Notes: a model not told the origin generated them from the letters alone. A stretch of DNA of 64,000 bases from Isoptericola jiangsuensis (GCF_002563715.1 NZ_PDJJ01000001.1:2046001-2110000); one strand, 5' to 3'. Numbered from the stretch's first letter, positions 26,669 to 34,987 are shown. Made by a program: numbers and translations.

Positions 26669-27829
26669 GTGCAGTTCGGCATCTTCTCCGTCTCCGACGT
26701 CACGACCGACCCGACGACGGGGCACACGCCCGACGACACCGAACGTGTCCGGGCGATGCTGACCATCGCCCGCCACGCGGACGAGGCCGGTCTGGACGTC
26801 TTCGCCACGGGGGAGCACCACAACCCCCCGTTCGTCGCCTCCAGCCCGACGACGATGCTCGGCTACCTCGCCGGCGTGACCAAGAACATCACGCTGTCGA
26901 CGGCGACCACGCTCATCACCACCAACGACCCCGTGCGCCTCGCCGAGGAGTACGCGATGCTCCAGGTGATCTCCGGTGGCCGCATGGACCTCATGATGGG
27001 CCGCGGCAACACCGGGCCCGTCTACCCCTGGTTCGGCCAGGACATCCGCAACGGCATCCCGCTCGCCATCGAGAACTACGCGTTGCTGCGCCGGCTGTGG
27101 ACCGAGGACGTCGTGGACTGGGAGGGCAAGTTCCGCACCCCCCTGCAGGGCTTCACCGCCACCCCCCGCCCCCTGGACGGCGTGCCGCCGTTCGTGTGGC
27201 ACGGCTCCATCCGCTCCCCGGAGATCGCCGAGCAGGCCGCCTACTACGGCGACGGGTTCCTGCACAACAACATCTTCTGGCCGATGCACCACACCCGGCA
27301 GATGGTGCGGTTCTACCGCCAGCGCTACGAGCACTACGGGCACGGTCGCGCCGACCAGGCCGTCGTCGGGCTCGGCGGGCAGGTGTTCGTCCGCAAGAAC
27401 TCCCAGGACGCCGTCCGTGAGTTCCGCCCCTACTTCGACGTCGCCCCCGTCTACGGCCACGGCCCGTCCCTGGAGGACTTCTCCGCCCAGACGCCCCTGA
27501 CCGTCGGGTCCCCGCAGCAGGTCATCGACCGCTACGGCGCGTTCGTCGACGAGGTCGGCTACTACCAGCGCCAGATGTTCCTCGTCGACCACGCCGGGCT
27601 GCCCCTCAAGACCGTCCTGGAGCAGATCGACCTCCTCGCCGGCGAGATCGTGCCCGCCCTGCGCACCATCGTCGAGGCCAAGCGCCCCGCCGACGACGTC
27701 CCGCTGAACCCGCCCACCCACGCCGAGCGCGTCGCCGCCGCCCGGGCCGCCGGCCGCACCGGCGCCACCCACGTCGGCGACGGCAGCGACGACGTCACCG
27801 GCCGTCGTGCCGAGGAGGAGGTCCGATGA
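26669..27829 (+). CDS. LLM-class flavin-dependent monooxygenase (CE1758-like)
   Basis: The 386-aa luciferase-like protein has the family N-terminus FGIFSVSDVT, the ATGEHHNPPF segment near residue 49, the FMN-site region MLQVISGGRMDLMMGRGNTG, and a C-terminal region continuing into a disordered tail. It should use reduced FMN and oxygen to oxidise an unknown organic substrate. It overlaps the FMN reductase gene by 4 nt, the standard two-component partnership; the pair resembles the CE1758/CE1759 families of corynebacteria. GTG 26669 is chosen over longer in-frame starts because of the strong SD at 26654-26662. Confidence 0.9.
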   Translation: MQFGIFSVSDVTTDPTTGHTPDDTERVRAMLTIARHADEAGLDVFATGEHHNPPFVASSPTTMLGYLAGVTKNITLSTATTLITTNDPVRLAEEYAMLQVISGGRMDLMMGRGNTGPVYPWFGQDIRNGIPLAIENYALLRRLWTEDVVDWEGKFRTPLQGFTATPRPLDGVPPFVWHGSIRSPEIAEQAAYYGDGFLHNNIFWPMHHTRQMVRFYRQRYEHYGHGRADQAVVGLGGQVFVRKNSQDAVREFRPYFDVAPVYGHGPSLEDFSAQTPLTVGSPQQVIDRYGAFVDEVGYYQRQMFLVDHAGLPLKTVLEQIDLLAGEIVPALRTIVEAKRPADDVPLNPPTHAERVAAARAAGRTGATHVGDGSDDVTGRRAEEEVR

Positions 27830-28446
27830 ACGCCACCCGCACCCTCGTGGTCGTCGCCGCCGGGCTGTCCCAGCCGTCCTCGACCCGCCTGCTCGCCGAC
27901 CGCCTCACCGCCGCCACCCGCGACGCCCTCGAGCTCGAGGGGTACACCGTGCAGGTCGAGGTCGTGGAGCTGCGCGAGCACGCCCACGCGATCGTCGACG
28001 CCATGCTCACCGGGTTCCCGTCCGGCGACCTCGCCGCCGCCCTGGAGACGATCGCCCGCGCCGACGGGCTGATCCTGGTGACCCCGCTGTTCACCACCAC
28101 CTACTCGGGGCTGTTCAAGTCGTTCCTCGACATCCTCGACACCGAGGTCCTCACCGGCATGCCGGTGCTGCTCGGCGCCACCGGCGGCACCCCGCGTCAC
28201 TCCCTGGCGCTGGAGTACTCCCTGCGGCCCCTGCTCACCTACCTGCACGCCGACGTCGTCACCACCAGCGTGTTCGCCGCCACCGACGACTGGGCGGGCG
28301 ACCCGGAGACCGCCGGGGCGCTCACCCGCCGCATCGACCGGGGCGGGCGCGAGCTCGCCGTGGCGGTGGGGCGCTCGCGGCGCACCGGCCCGGTCGACCC
28401 GTTCGCCGCGACGCCCGACTTCACCGACCTGCTCGGCGGGAGCTGA
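27826..28446 (+). CDS. NAD(P)H-dependent FMN reductase (LLM partner, CE1759-like)
   Basis: This 206-aa flavodoxin-fold reductase has the N-terminal phosphate loop AAGLSQPSSTRLLAD, the middle TPLFTTTYSGLFKSFLDI, and LLGATGGTPRHSLALEY. It supplies reduced FMN to the adjacent monooxygenase. The ATG overlaps the upstream TGA, so stoichiometric coupled translation is likely, probably from the SigR-type promoter at 26595. Confidence 0.9.
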   Translation: MNATRTLVVVAAGLSQPSSTRLLADRLTAATRDALELEGYTVQVEVVELREHAHAIVDAMLTGFPSGDLAAALETIARADGLILVTPLFTTTYSGLFKSFLDILDTEVLTGMPVLLGATGGTPRHSLALEYSLRPLLTYLHADVVTTSVFAATDDWAGDPETAGALTRRIDRGGRELAVAVGRSRRTGPVDPFAATPDFTDLLGGS

Positions 28447-28512
28447 GCCGGTCGGCCACGGTCCCCGTGACCGGCACCGACGCAGGCCCGCGACGTCGAT
28501 AGGCTGACTCCT

Positions 28513-29535
28513 ATGCGCGTACTGGTCTCCGGCGGTGCCGGTTACATCGGGTCCCACACCGTGCTCTCGCTCGTCGCAGCGGGGCACGACGTCGTCGTGG
28601 TCGACGACTACTCCAACTCCAAGCCCACCGTCGTGGGCCGTCTCGAGGCGCTGTCCGGCGTGCACGTGCCCGTGCACGCCATCGACCTCACCGACGCCGG
28701 CAAGACCGAGCGGCTCTTCGCGCAGGAGCGGATCGACGCCGTCGTCCACTTCGCGGGCTACAAGGCCGTGGGGGAGTCCGTGGCCAAGCCGCTGGACTAC
28801 TACCGCAACAACCTCGACTCCACGCTCTCCCTGCTGGAGGCGATGCGCCGCCACGACGTCCACCGCCTCGTGTTCTCCTCCTCGGCGACCGTCTACGGCG
28901 AGCACGCCCCCGTGCCGTACACCGAGGACTACGAGCACCTGTCGTCCTCCTCGCCGTACGGGCAGACCAAGGTGATGATCGAGCGGATCATGACCGACGT
29001 CGCCGCCGCCGACCCGCGCCTGCGCGTCGCGCTGCTGCGCTACTTCAACCCCGTCGGCGCGCACCCCTCCGGCCAGATCGGCGAGGACCCGCAGGGCATC
29101 CCCAACAACCTCATGCCGTTCATCGCGCAGGTCGCCGTCGGGCGCCGCGACAAGCTCACCGTGTTCGGCGACGACTACCCGACCGCCGACGGCACGTGCG
29201 AGCGCGACTACCTGCACGTCGAGGACCTCGCCGCCGGGCACGTCGCCGCCCTGGAGCACCTCGACGACATGGTCGCCCCGGTGCGCGCGTTCAACCTCGG
29301 CACCGGCACCGGCACGTCCGTGCTCGCGATGATCCAGGCGTTCGAGCGCGCCGTCGGACGCGAGCTGCCCTACGAGGTCGGCCCGCGCCGCGCCGGCGAC
29401 CTGCCCGCCTTCTGGGCCGACCCCACCCGCGCCCAGACCGAGCTCGGCTGGCAGGCCGTCAAGACGATCGACGACATGTGCGCCGACACGTGGCGCTGGC
29501 AGCAGGCCAACCCCCAGGGCTTCCCCGACGCCTGA
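28513..29535 (+). CDS. galE: UDP-glucose 4-epimerase
   Basis: The 340-aa short-chain dehydrogenase-type epimerase carries GGAGYIGSHT near residues 7-16, the catalytic serine/threonine region VFSSSATVYGE, the YxxxK pair in SPYGQTKVMIE, and the substrate motif CERDYLHVEDLA. It interconverts UDP-glucose and UDP-galactose for cell-surface glycans. TAGGCT (28500-28505) ends 7 nt before the ATG, indicating its own leaderless transcript. Confidence 0.96.
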   Translation: MRVLVSGGAGYIGSHTVLSLVAAGHDVVVVDDYSNSKPTVVGRLEALSGVHVPVHAIDLTDAGKTERLFAQERIDAVVHFAGYKAVGESVAKPLDYYRNNLDSTLSLLEAMRRHDVHRLVFSSSATVYGEHAPVPYTEDYEHLSSSSPYGQTKVMIERIMTDVAAADPRLRVALLRYFNPVGAHPSGQIGEDPQGIPNNLMPFIAQVAVGRRDKLTVFGDDYPTADGTCERDYLHVEDLAAGHVAALEHLDDMVAPVRAFNLGTGTGTSVLAMIQAFERAVGRELPYEVGPRRAGDLPAFWADPTRAQTELGWQAVKTIDDMCADTWRWQQANPQGFPDA

Positions 29536-29542
29536 CCGTGCC

Positions 29543-29577
29543 GTCCGCCCCGGCCCGCGCTCGCGGCCGGGGCGGAC
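29543..29577 (+). terminator. galE terminator hairpin
   Basis: A 13-bp perfect stem (29543-29555 with 29565-29577) and a 9-nt loop begin 8 nt after the galE stop codon. There is no U-run, as is common in very GC-rich genomes. Confidence 0.7.
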
Positions 29578-29675
29578 GCGCCCACCCGGACGCGGCGCCC
29601 TGACCTGCCCGGACGTCCACCCGTCGGTGCCGCCCCGGTCTTGCGTGCGACGTCGCGCGGCGCGAGGATGTGCCC

Positions 29676-29957
29676 ATGTCCGACGCCGCACACCCCGCCC
29701 CTCGCTGGGACCCGGGTGCCCGCTACCGCACCTCGACGCTGCGCCCCGCCGAACCCGGCCACCTCGCCGGCCGGCTCGTGCGCGGCCCCGCCGTGCGCAC
29801 CGCGGTGTTCGACCGCCCCGTGTGGCGCGCCGACCTCGGCCACGGTGGCGTCGCCACCGCCGTCGGGAGCGTCGTGGCCGCCTACCGCCGCGGCGTCGTG
29901 GACACCTCCGGCCTCGTGCGCGCCGTCGGCCGCGCGCTCGGACGCACCGACCGCTGA
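29676..29957 (+). CDS. Small protein of unknown function
   Basis: The 93-aa, Arg/Ala-rich protein has no recognisable family and no signal peptide. GAGGAT ends 6 nt before ATG 29676, and codon bias is like its neighbours, so it is probably expressed. The stretch HGGVATAVGSVVAAYRRGVV could be a helix pair. Confidence 0.5.
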   Translation: MSDAAHPAPRWDPGARYRTSTLRPAEPGHLAGRLVRGPAVRTAVFDRPVWRADLGHGGVATAVGSVVAAYRRGVVDTSGLVRAVGRALGRTDR

Positions 29958-30020
29958 CGGCCCCTCGACGCACGGCCGACGCACGAACGCTCGCGACGAC
30001 AAGTCGACCGGTCCGCGCAC

Positions 30021-30056
30021 CGATGCCCTGCGACCCACCGGGGTCGCAGGGCATCG
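30021..30056. terminator. Bidirectional terminator hairpin
   Basis: A perfect 16-bp stem (30021-30036 with 30041-30056) with an ACCG loop lies between the convergent small gene and ald. Confidence 0.8.
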
Positions 30057-30135
30057 TCGCGCCACGGCCCGGCAGCGCCCCGCACGATGACGCGACGCGG
30101 CGGCGTCGCACCGGGCCGGCACGCCAGGCGTCCGG

Positions 30136-31248
30136 TCACAGCACCTCGTCGAGCCCCACGTGACGCAGCGACAGCGCGCCCGCGACCGCCGGGTGCACCA
30201 CCTGGCCGTCGTGCGTGTTCAGCCCCGCCGCGAGCGCCGCGTCACCGCGCGACGCCTCGCGCCACCCGGCGTCCGCGAGCGCCACCGCGTACGGCAGGGT
30301 GACGTTCGTCAGCGCGTACGTCGACGTCCGCGCCACCGCGCCGGGCATGTTCGCCACGCAGTAGAAGACGGTGTCGTGCACCCGGTAGGTGGGACGGTCG
30401 TGGGTGGTGGCGTGGGAGTCCTCGAAGCAGCCGCCCTGGTCGATCGCGACGTCGACCAGCACCGACCCGGGGCGCATCGCGGCGACCAGCTCGTTGCTCA
30501 CCAGCACCGGCGCCTTCGCGCCCGGCACGAGCACGGCACCGACGACGAGGTCGGCCTCGAGCACCGCCTCGGTGACGGTCAGCCGGTTCGAGGCGAGGGT
30601 CTGCACCCGCCCGCCCAGCTCCCGGTCCGCGGCGCGCAGCACGTCGACGTTCCGGTCGAGCAGGGTGACGCGGGCACCCATGCCCGCGGCGACGCGCGCC
30701 GCGTTCATGCCGGACACCCCGGCACCGATCACCACGACGTGCCCCGCGGCGACGCCCGGCACCCCGCCGAGCAGCACCCCGCGCCCCCCGGCGGCGTTCT
30801 GCAGGGTGGCGGCCCCGACCTGCGTGGCCAGGCGCCCCGCGACCTCCGACATGGGGGCGAGCAGCGGCAGTGCGCCCGAGGCCGTCTGCACCGTCTCGTA
30901 GGCGATCGCCGTGACCCGGCGGGCCAGCAGCTCCTCGGCGAGCGCCTTGTCCGCGGCCAGGTGCAGGTAGGTGAACAGGGTCTGCCCCTCGCGCAGGTGC
31001 CCGTACTCGGACGCGACCGGCTCCTTGACCTTGAGCACGAGCTCCCCGGCGTCCCAGGTGGTGGCGGCGTCCGGGGTGAGGCGCGCCCCCGCGGCGACGA
31101 AGTCGTCGTCGCTGATCCCGGCGCCGAGCCCGGCCCCGGCCTGGACGTGCACGCGGTGCCCGCGCACGGTGAGCTCGTGCACGCCGGCCGGGGTGATCGC
31201 CACCCGGCCCTCGTGGTTCTTGACTTCGGTGGGGACGGAGACGTCCAT
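30136..31248 (-). CDS. ald: Alanine dehydrogenase
   Basis: This 370-aa enzyme matches the AlaDH/PNT family: N-terminal VPTEVKNHEGRVAITPAG, substrate lysine region LVLKVKEP near residue 74, catalytic histidine in LHLAAD near residue 96, and the NAD-binding VVIGAGVSGMNAARVA. It interconverts L-alanine and pyruvate with NAD and ammonia. The leader carries gaaggcgg upstream of the ATG. It is divergent from an AldR-like Lrp/AsnC regulator, the standard arrangement in actinobacteria. Confidence 0.96.
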   Translation of the reverse strand: MDVSVPTEVKNHEGRVAITPAGVHELTVRGHRVHVQAGAGLGAGISDDDFVAAGARLTPDAATTWDAGELVLKVKEPVASEYGHLREGQTLFTYLHLAADKALAEELLARRVTAIAYETVQTASGALPLLAPMSEVAGRLATQVGAATLQNAAGGRGVLLGGVPGVAAGHVVVIGAGVSGMNAARVAAGMGARVTLLDRNVDVLRAADRELGGRVQTLASNRLTVTEAVLEADLVVGAVLVPGAKAPVLVSNELVAAMRPGSVLVDVAIDQGGCFEDSHATTHDRPTYRVHDTVFYCVANMPGAVARTSTYALTNVTLPYAVALADAGWREASRGDAALAAGLNTHDGQVVHPAVAGALSLRHVGLDEVL

Positions 31249-31355
31249 GGGTCCGCCTTCAGGTCGGGCTCGGTGTGCGAGCAGGCTCCAACGGTCGGGG
31301 TGTGACCGCGATCACCACCAGTGTGAGGCACCTGTTCGGCAGATCGACGCCGATC

Positions 31356-31377
31356 GGTCAATCCTTCGGTAGATTGA
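31356..31377 (+). promoter_or_regulatory. Operator-like inverted repeat at the aldR promoter
   Basis: GTCAATC (31356-31362) and GATTGAC (31371-31377) form a perfect 7-bp inverted repeat with an 8-nt spacer. The right arm overlaps the -10 hexamer TAGATT (31369-31374), which ends 7 nt before the ATG. An Lrp-type regulator bound here would repress its own gene and could also control ald. Confidence 0.55.
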
Positions 31378-31381
31378 CGTC

Positions 31382-31939
31382 ATGGTGTCAGAATCTTCGA
31401 GACGCCCGACCGTGGCGGGCACCCCGGCGCACGATCTGCGGAACCGGCTCGCCGGCCACTCCGGCCTCGAGCGCCGCCCCGAACGCTCCGTGCGCCTCGA
31501 CGACGTCGACCACCGCATCCTCGCGGCGCTCGCGGACGACGCCCGCCTGGCGAACAACGCGCTGGCCGCGCGGGTGGGGGTGGCGCCGTCGACGTGCCTG
31601 GCGCGGGTGCGCCGGCTGCGTGACGAGGGCGTGATCCGCGGCTTCCACGTGGACGTCGACCCGGCCCGCGCCGGGCGGCCCCTGCAGGCGATCGTCGCGG
31701 TGCGGATGCACGGTGCGGCACGCGCGCACCTGCAGCAGTTCGCGCGCGAGCTCGTGGCGCTGCCCGGCGTGCTCGACGTGTTCCTCCTCGGCGGTGCGCA
31801 CGACTTCTTCGTGCACGTGGCCGCGCCCGACACCGACGGTCTCAACGAGTTCGTCATCACGAACCTGTCGGCGAACCCCGGGGTCGCGCTCACGGAGACC
31901 AACCTCGTGTTCCAGCACGCGCGGGGCGCCTGGGCCTGA
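31382..31939 (+). CDS. Lrp/AsnC-family regulator, AldR-like
   Basis: The 185-aa protein has an N-terminal extension of about 35 residues. An AsnC winged helix follows (LDDVDHRILAALADDARLANNALAARVGV, beginning near residue 38), then an effector-binding RAM domain (FLLGGAHDFFVHVAAPDTD). It is divergent from ald and probably activates ald in response to alanine, as AldR does in mycobacteria. The start ATG is supported by TAGATT 7 nt upstream. It is convergent with the KfrA-like gene 14 nt downstream. Confidence 0.88.
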   Translation: MVSESSRRPTVAGTPAHDLRNRLAGHSGLERRPERSVRLDDVDHRILAALADDARLANNALAARVGVAPSTCLARVRRLRDEGVIRGFHVDVDPARAGRPLQAIVAVRMHGAARAHLQQFARELVALPGVLDVFLLGGAHDFFVHVAAPDTDGLNEFVITNLSANPGVALTETNLVFQHARGAWA

Positions 31940-31953
31940 GCTGACCCGCCGGG

Positions 31954-33072
31954 TCAGGCGTCCCGGTGCTCGCGCGCGGACAGCACCGCGCGCAGGCCCG
32001 CGGCCTCGCCCTCGGCCTGGGCGCGGGCGGCGGCCTGCACGGCCCGGTCCCGCTCCGCCTCGACCGCCTGCTCGCGGGCCTCGCGCAACGCGTCGCGCAG
32101 CGCCTGGACCTCGCCGTCGAGGCGGGCGGCGTCCACGCGGGCGGACTGCGCGTCCCCCTCGGCGACGGCGGCGTCCTGACGGGCACGCGCCACCTCGGCG
32201 CGGGCGTCGTCGAGGCGGGAGCGCAGGTCGTCGGCGGCGCGGCGTTCCGCGCCGACCTGCTCGTCGGCACGGACGTGGTCGCGCTCGGCGGCCGCGCGTG
32301 CCTCGTCGGCGACGGCCAGGCGGCGCCGCAGGTCGTCGACCTCGCCGTCCCGGGCGGCGAGGATGGCACGCAGCTCGTCGGCGGTGGCGGCGGACCGCAC
32401 CGCGGCGCCGTCGGCGGTGCGGCGCGCGGTGGTCTCGCCGGCGAGCCGCGCGGCCAGGTCGTCGGCGCGGGCGTCGGCGAGCCCGGCCTCGGCCCGCGCC
32501 GTGGCGAGCTGCTCGCGGACGTCGTCGAGGTCGGCCGCGAGGAGCAGGGTGTCCGTGCGGGCCGCCTCCACGTCGACCCGGGCGCGGGCCAGGTCCTCCT
32601 CGTGCGTGTCGTGCGCCCGGACGACGGCCTCGCGCCACAGCACACCGACGCCCCGCTCGACCACCTGGGTGAGCGCTGCCGGCACCGGCGGGGTGCGGGC
32701 GGCGTCGGCCGTGGCGGCGGCCCGCTCGGCACGCCAGGTGCGCAGGTGCTCGGTGGCCAGCGCGTTGGAGCAGCCCGCCCGGTCGCGCACCGTGGCGACG
32801 GTCACCTGACCGCCCTCGGCGGCGAGGGCGTCGGCCGCGGCGAAGACCCGTTCGCGCGGCCCGGCCGACAGGGTCGTCACCGCGCCGGCGGCTCGTGTCG
32901 CCTGGTCGGCCGCGGCGACCTGCTCGCCGGCGGGCGGACCTGCGTCGTGGCCCGCACGCTCCCGGGGATCGGGGAGCGTCGCGACGGGCGGCCGGCCGGG
33001 AGCGTCCGCGGGGGCGGGTCCGGTGGACTCGTCCGGCCGGGTCGGCGGGGCGGTGGTCGGCTCGACGGGCAT
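31954..33072 (-). CDS. KfrA-like DNA-binding coiled-coil protein
   Basis: This 372-aa protein has a disordered Pro-rich N-terminus (residues 1-60), then a KfrA_N-type DNA-binding region (RERVFAAADALAAEGGQVTV and WRAERAAA, about residues 70-125). A long uninterrupted alanine/arginine-rich coiled coil runs from about residue 150 to 365. KfrA of IncP plasmids is an autoregulated DNA-binding filament protein linked to partitioning. The gene lies next to an integrase, so it may belong to an integrated element. Its own SD, ATG and first codons form the first of six tandem copies reaching 33263. The start at 33072 is the only copy in frame with the gene. Confidence 0.82.
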   Translation of the reverse strand: MPVEPTTAPPTRPDESTGPAPADAPGRPPVATLPDPRERAGHDAGPPAGEQVAAADQATRAAGAVTTLSAGPRERVFAAADALAAEGGQVTVATVRDRAGCSNALATEHLRTWRAERAAATADAARTPPVPAALTQVVERGVGVLWREAVVRAHDTHEEDLARARVDVEAARTDTLLLAADLDDVREQLATARAEAGLADARADDLAARLAGETTARRTADGAAVRSAATADELRAILAARDGEVDDLRRRLAVADEARAAAERDHVRADEQVGAERRAADDLRSRLDDARAEVARARQDAAVAEGDAQSARVDAARLDGEVQALRDALREAREQAVEAERDRAVQAAARAQAEGEAAGLRAVLSAREHRDA

Positions 33073-33263
33073 GGGGTCACCTCGGGGTGGTCGGCTCGAC
33101 GGGCATGGGGTCACCTCGGGGTGGTCGGCTCGACGGGCATGGGGTCACCTCGGGGTGGTCGGCTCGACGGGCATGGGGGTCACCTCGGGGTGGTCGGCTC
33201 GACGGGCATGGGGGTCACCTCGGGGTGGTCGGCTCGACGGGCATGGGGGTCACCTCGGGGTGG
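33057..33263 (-). repeat. Six tandem copies of a 34/35-bp translation-start module
   Basis: Units lie at 33057-33090, 33091-33124, 33125-33158 (34 bp each) and 33159-33193, 33194-33228, 33229-33263 (35 bp each, one extra G). On the minus strand every copy carries the SD GAGGTGA, four or five C, and ATG followed by the same codons. The proximal copy is the real start of the KfrA-like gene. In each of the five distal copies the reading frame is MPVEPTTPR followed by TGA, and that TGA is part of the next copy's SD. ATGs are at 33072, 33106, 33140, 33174, 33209 and 33244. Confidence 0.95.
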
Positions 33264-33535
33264 TCGGGCGTGCGGTCAAGGGGGCGATCGGGCGTGAACG
33301 AGGGCGGTGCGGTGACGCCGGGCCGGGGTGGACGTCCTCCGGCGACGGCGCGCAGGAGACGTCTGGGACAGCTCGGCGGCGTCCCCCTGCCCTGTCGGAG
33401 AGCCGTCGGAGCGGAGTAGTAGGCGGAGTAGGGCGATCCTACGGCGATTCCTCCCTTTTGTCTGCCGACACCCGCTTTTCCAAAGCGGGTGCGCAAAGGC
33501 GCGTTGAGCATCGTGGCGAACCCCGTTTGTGCAGG
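33264..33535. other. 272-bp non-coding stretch between tandem repeats and integrase gene
   Basis: I see no convincing gene. The part at 33410-33535 is AT-richer than its surroundings (segments such as ctcccttttgtctgccgaca). It contains a 10-bp hairpin CACCCGCTTT-TCC-AAAGCGGGTG at 33469-33491, just downstream of the minus-strand integrase stop. The hairpin could be the integrase terminator or part of an attachment site. The promoter of the KfrA-like gene should also lie here. Confidence 0.6.
33469..33491. terminator. Hairpin downstream of the integrase gene
   Basis: A 10-bp perfect stem with loop TCC lies 45 nt past the integrase stop on the minus strand. The role is uncertain: terminator, or an element of a recombination site. 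Confidence 0.45.
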
Positions 33536-34987
33536 TCAGAGGGCTGCGACGGCACGCAGCGGGGACACCCCGGCCGGGTTCGCGGTCGCCTCGGTGAGCA
33601 CATGGTGTGCATCGGTTGTCGCGTCGTGCGCCGCGAACTGCGCGGACATCGCCTCGCCCAGCCGGTCGAGGTCGTCCTCGAACAGACCGGCGTAGGTGCG
33701 CAGCGTCAGCACGGGGGACTCGTGCCCGAGTAGCCGCTGCACGGCCTTGACGGTGGCGCCGCCCGCGATCGCCAGGGACGCGGCCGTGTGCCGCAGGTCG
33801 TGCAGGGTCAAGGTGGCGAAGTCCTCCGCGCCGGGCGCCAGGGTCACGCGCGCCACGGCCGCGAGCGCCCGGGTGCGCGAGATGCGCTGCGCCCGGTCCA
33901 GGTGGTCGCGCGCCGCCCGGTCGGCCTCGACGAGCGCCTGCCAGGTGGCGGCACCCACGACGCCGTCGACCCGCAGGCCCGCCCGGCGCTGCACCTCGCG
34001 CACCGCGACGAGGGTGCCCGCGTCGAACAGGCCGCTGACGGGCACGCCGAGGAGCTCCTGCAGGGTGGACACCGCGCCGCCCGCCGCACGGACCGCGGGT
34101 CGGAACGCGTGCCGGTCGAAGCTCTCCCGACGCAGCGGCGCCCCGGACCGCCCGGTGAACAGCAGGTCCGGTCCGCCGGCCAGCAGCGCCTCGACGTCAC
34201 CGGCGAGCACGCCGGGCAGCGGCACCTCGCGGCGGGCGTGCGTCTTGGTGTCGCCGAGCAGGACGGTGCCGTCGTCGAGGCGGGTGTACGCGCGCTCCAC
34301 GGTGACGCGCCGGCGCAGCAGGTCCACGTCGCCGCCGCGCAGCGCCGACACCTCGCCCCAGCGCAGCCCCGTCAGGCCCGCCAGGAGCACCAGGGTGCGG
34401 GCCTGCGGCGTCCCGGCGGCGTCCGCGACCCGCCGCAGCTGCTCGTGCGACAGGTACCGGTGCGGCTTCGTCTTGGGGGCGCGGGGCAGCGACGGCACCC
34501 GCCCCGAGGGCGTGCGCGCCGGGTTCGACGTCAGGCGCCGCGCGTCCACCGCGCCGTCGAGGAGCGCCACCAGGAGGCGCACCGCGTCGCGGCGCCGCGC
34601 CGGGGACGCGACCTGCCCCGTGCGGGGCGCCGTCATCGTCGCCGCCCACCGCGCCACGTCGTCGTGCGCGACCTGCCGCAGCGGGGTGTCGCCGAACGTC
34701 GGCGCCACCAGGGACGCGAACCGCTCCCGCTCGGCCTCAAGCGTGCGCGGCGCCCGGTCCACGCGGCCCGCCTGCCACGCGACGAACCAGTCGCCCACCG
34801 TCGCGGTGCCCGACCGGGGGTCCACCCACTCGCCGCGCTTTCCCGCCTCCTCGGCCCGCCGCGCCTCCGCGAGCGCGTCACGCCGCGACCGGAACGCGCG
34901 CGTGCTGCGCAGCCGCCCGTCCACCCGGAACCGCCCCACGTGAGCGGTCGACCCGTCGCGCGCGGTCCGCTTCTCGGTGTACGCCAT
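33536..34987 (-). CDS. Tyrosine recombinase/phage-type integrase with inserted PG-binding-like domain
   Basis: The 483-aa integrase has an N-terminal arm-binding domain (RFRVDGRLRSTRAFRSR), a SAM-like core-binding domain (residues about 62-165) and a complete catalytic set: R209 in GLTGLRWGE, K248 in GDTKTHARR, H396 and R399 in LHDLRHTAAS, H422 in LLGHES, Y432 in LRTYAG. Between box I and box II, residues about 305-355 match a peptidoglycan-binding type 1 repeat (TLQELLG, SGLFDAGT, GLRVDGVVGAATW), an unexpected insertion. TAGGGT (35000-34995) ends 7 nt before the ATG. It is probably the recombinase of an integrated element that includes the KfrA-like gene. Confidence 0.93.
   Translation of the reverse strand: MAYTEKRTARDGSTAHVGRFRVDGRLRSTRAFRSRRDALAEARRAEEAGKRGEWVDPRSGTATVGDWFVAWQAGRVDRAPRTLEAERERFASLVAPTFGDTPLRQVAHDDVARWAATMTAPRTGQVASPARRRDAVRLLVALLDGAVDARRLTSNPARTPSGRVPSLPRAPKTKPHRYLSHEQLRRVADAAGTPQARTLVLLAGLTGLRWGEVSALRGGDVDLLRRRVTVERAYTRLDDGTVLLGDTKTHARREVPLPGVLAGDVEALLAGGPDLLFTGRSGAPLRRESFDRHAFRPAVRAAGGAVSTLQELLGVPVSGLFDAGTLVAVREVQRRAGLRVDGVVGAATWQALVEADRAARDHLDRAQRISRTRALAAVARVTLAPGAEDFATLTLHDLRHTAASLAIAGGATVKAVQRLLGHESPVLTLRTYAGLFEDDLDRLGEAMSAQFAAHDATTDAHHVLTEATANPAGVSPLRAVAAL

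Noticed and set aside
33057-33263. Possible CRISPR array
   Set aside because: The six units are directly abutting with no variable spacers, and each unit duplicates the start region of the adjacent gene.
33215-33511. 98-codon minus-strand frame between the repeats and the integrase
   Set aside because: It runs through a hairpin and into the tandem repeats, with no domain and no plausible start signal.
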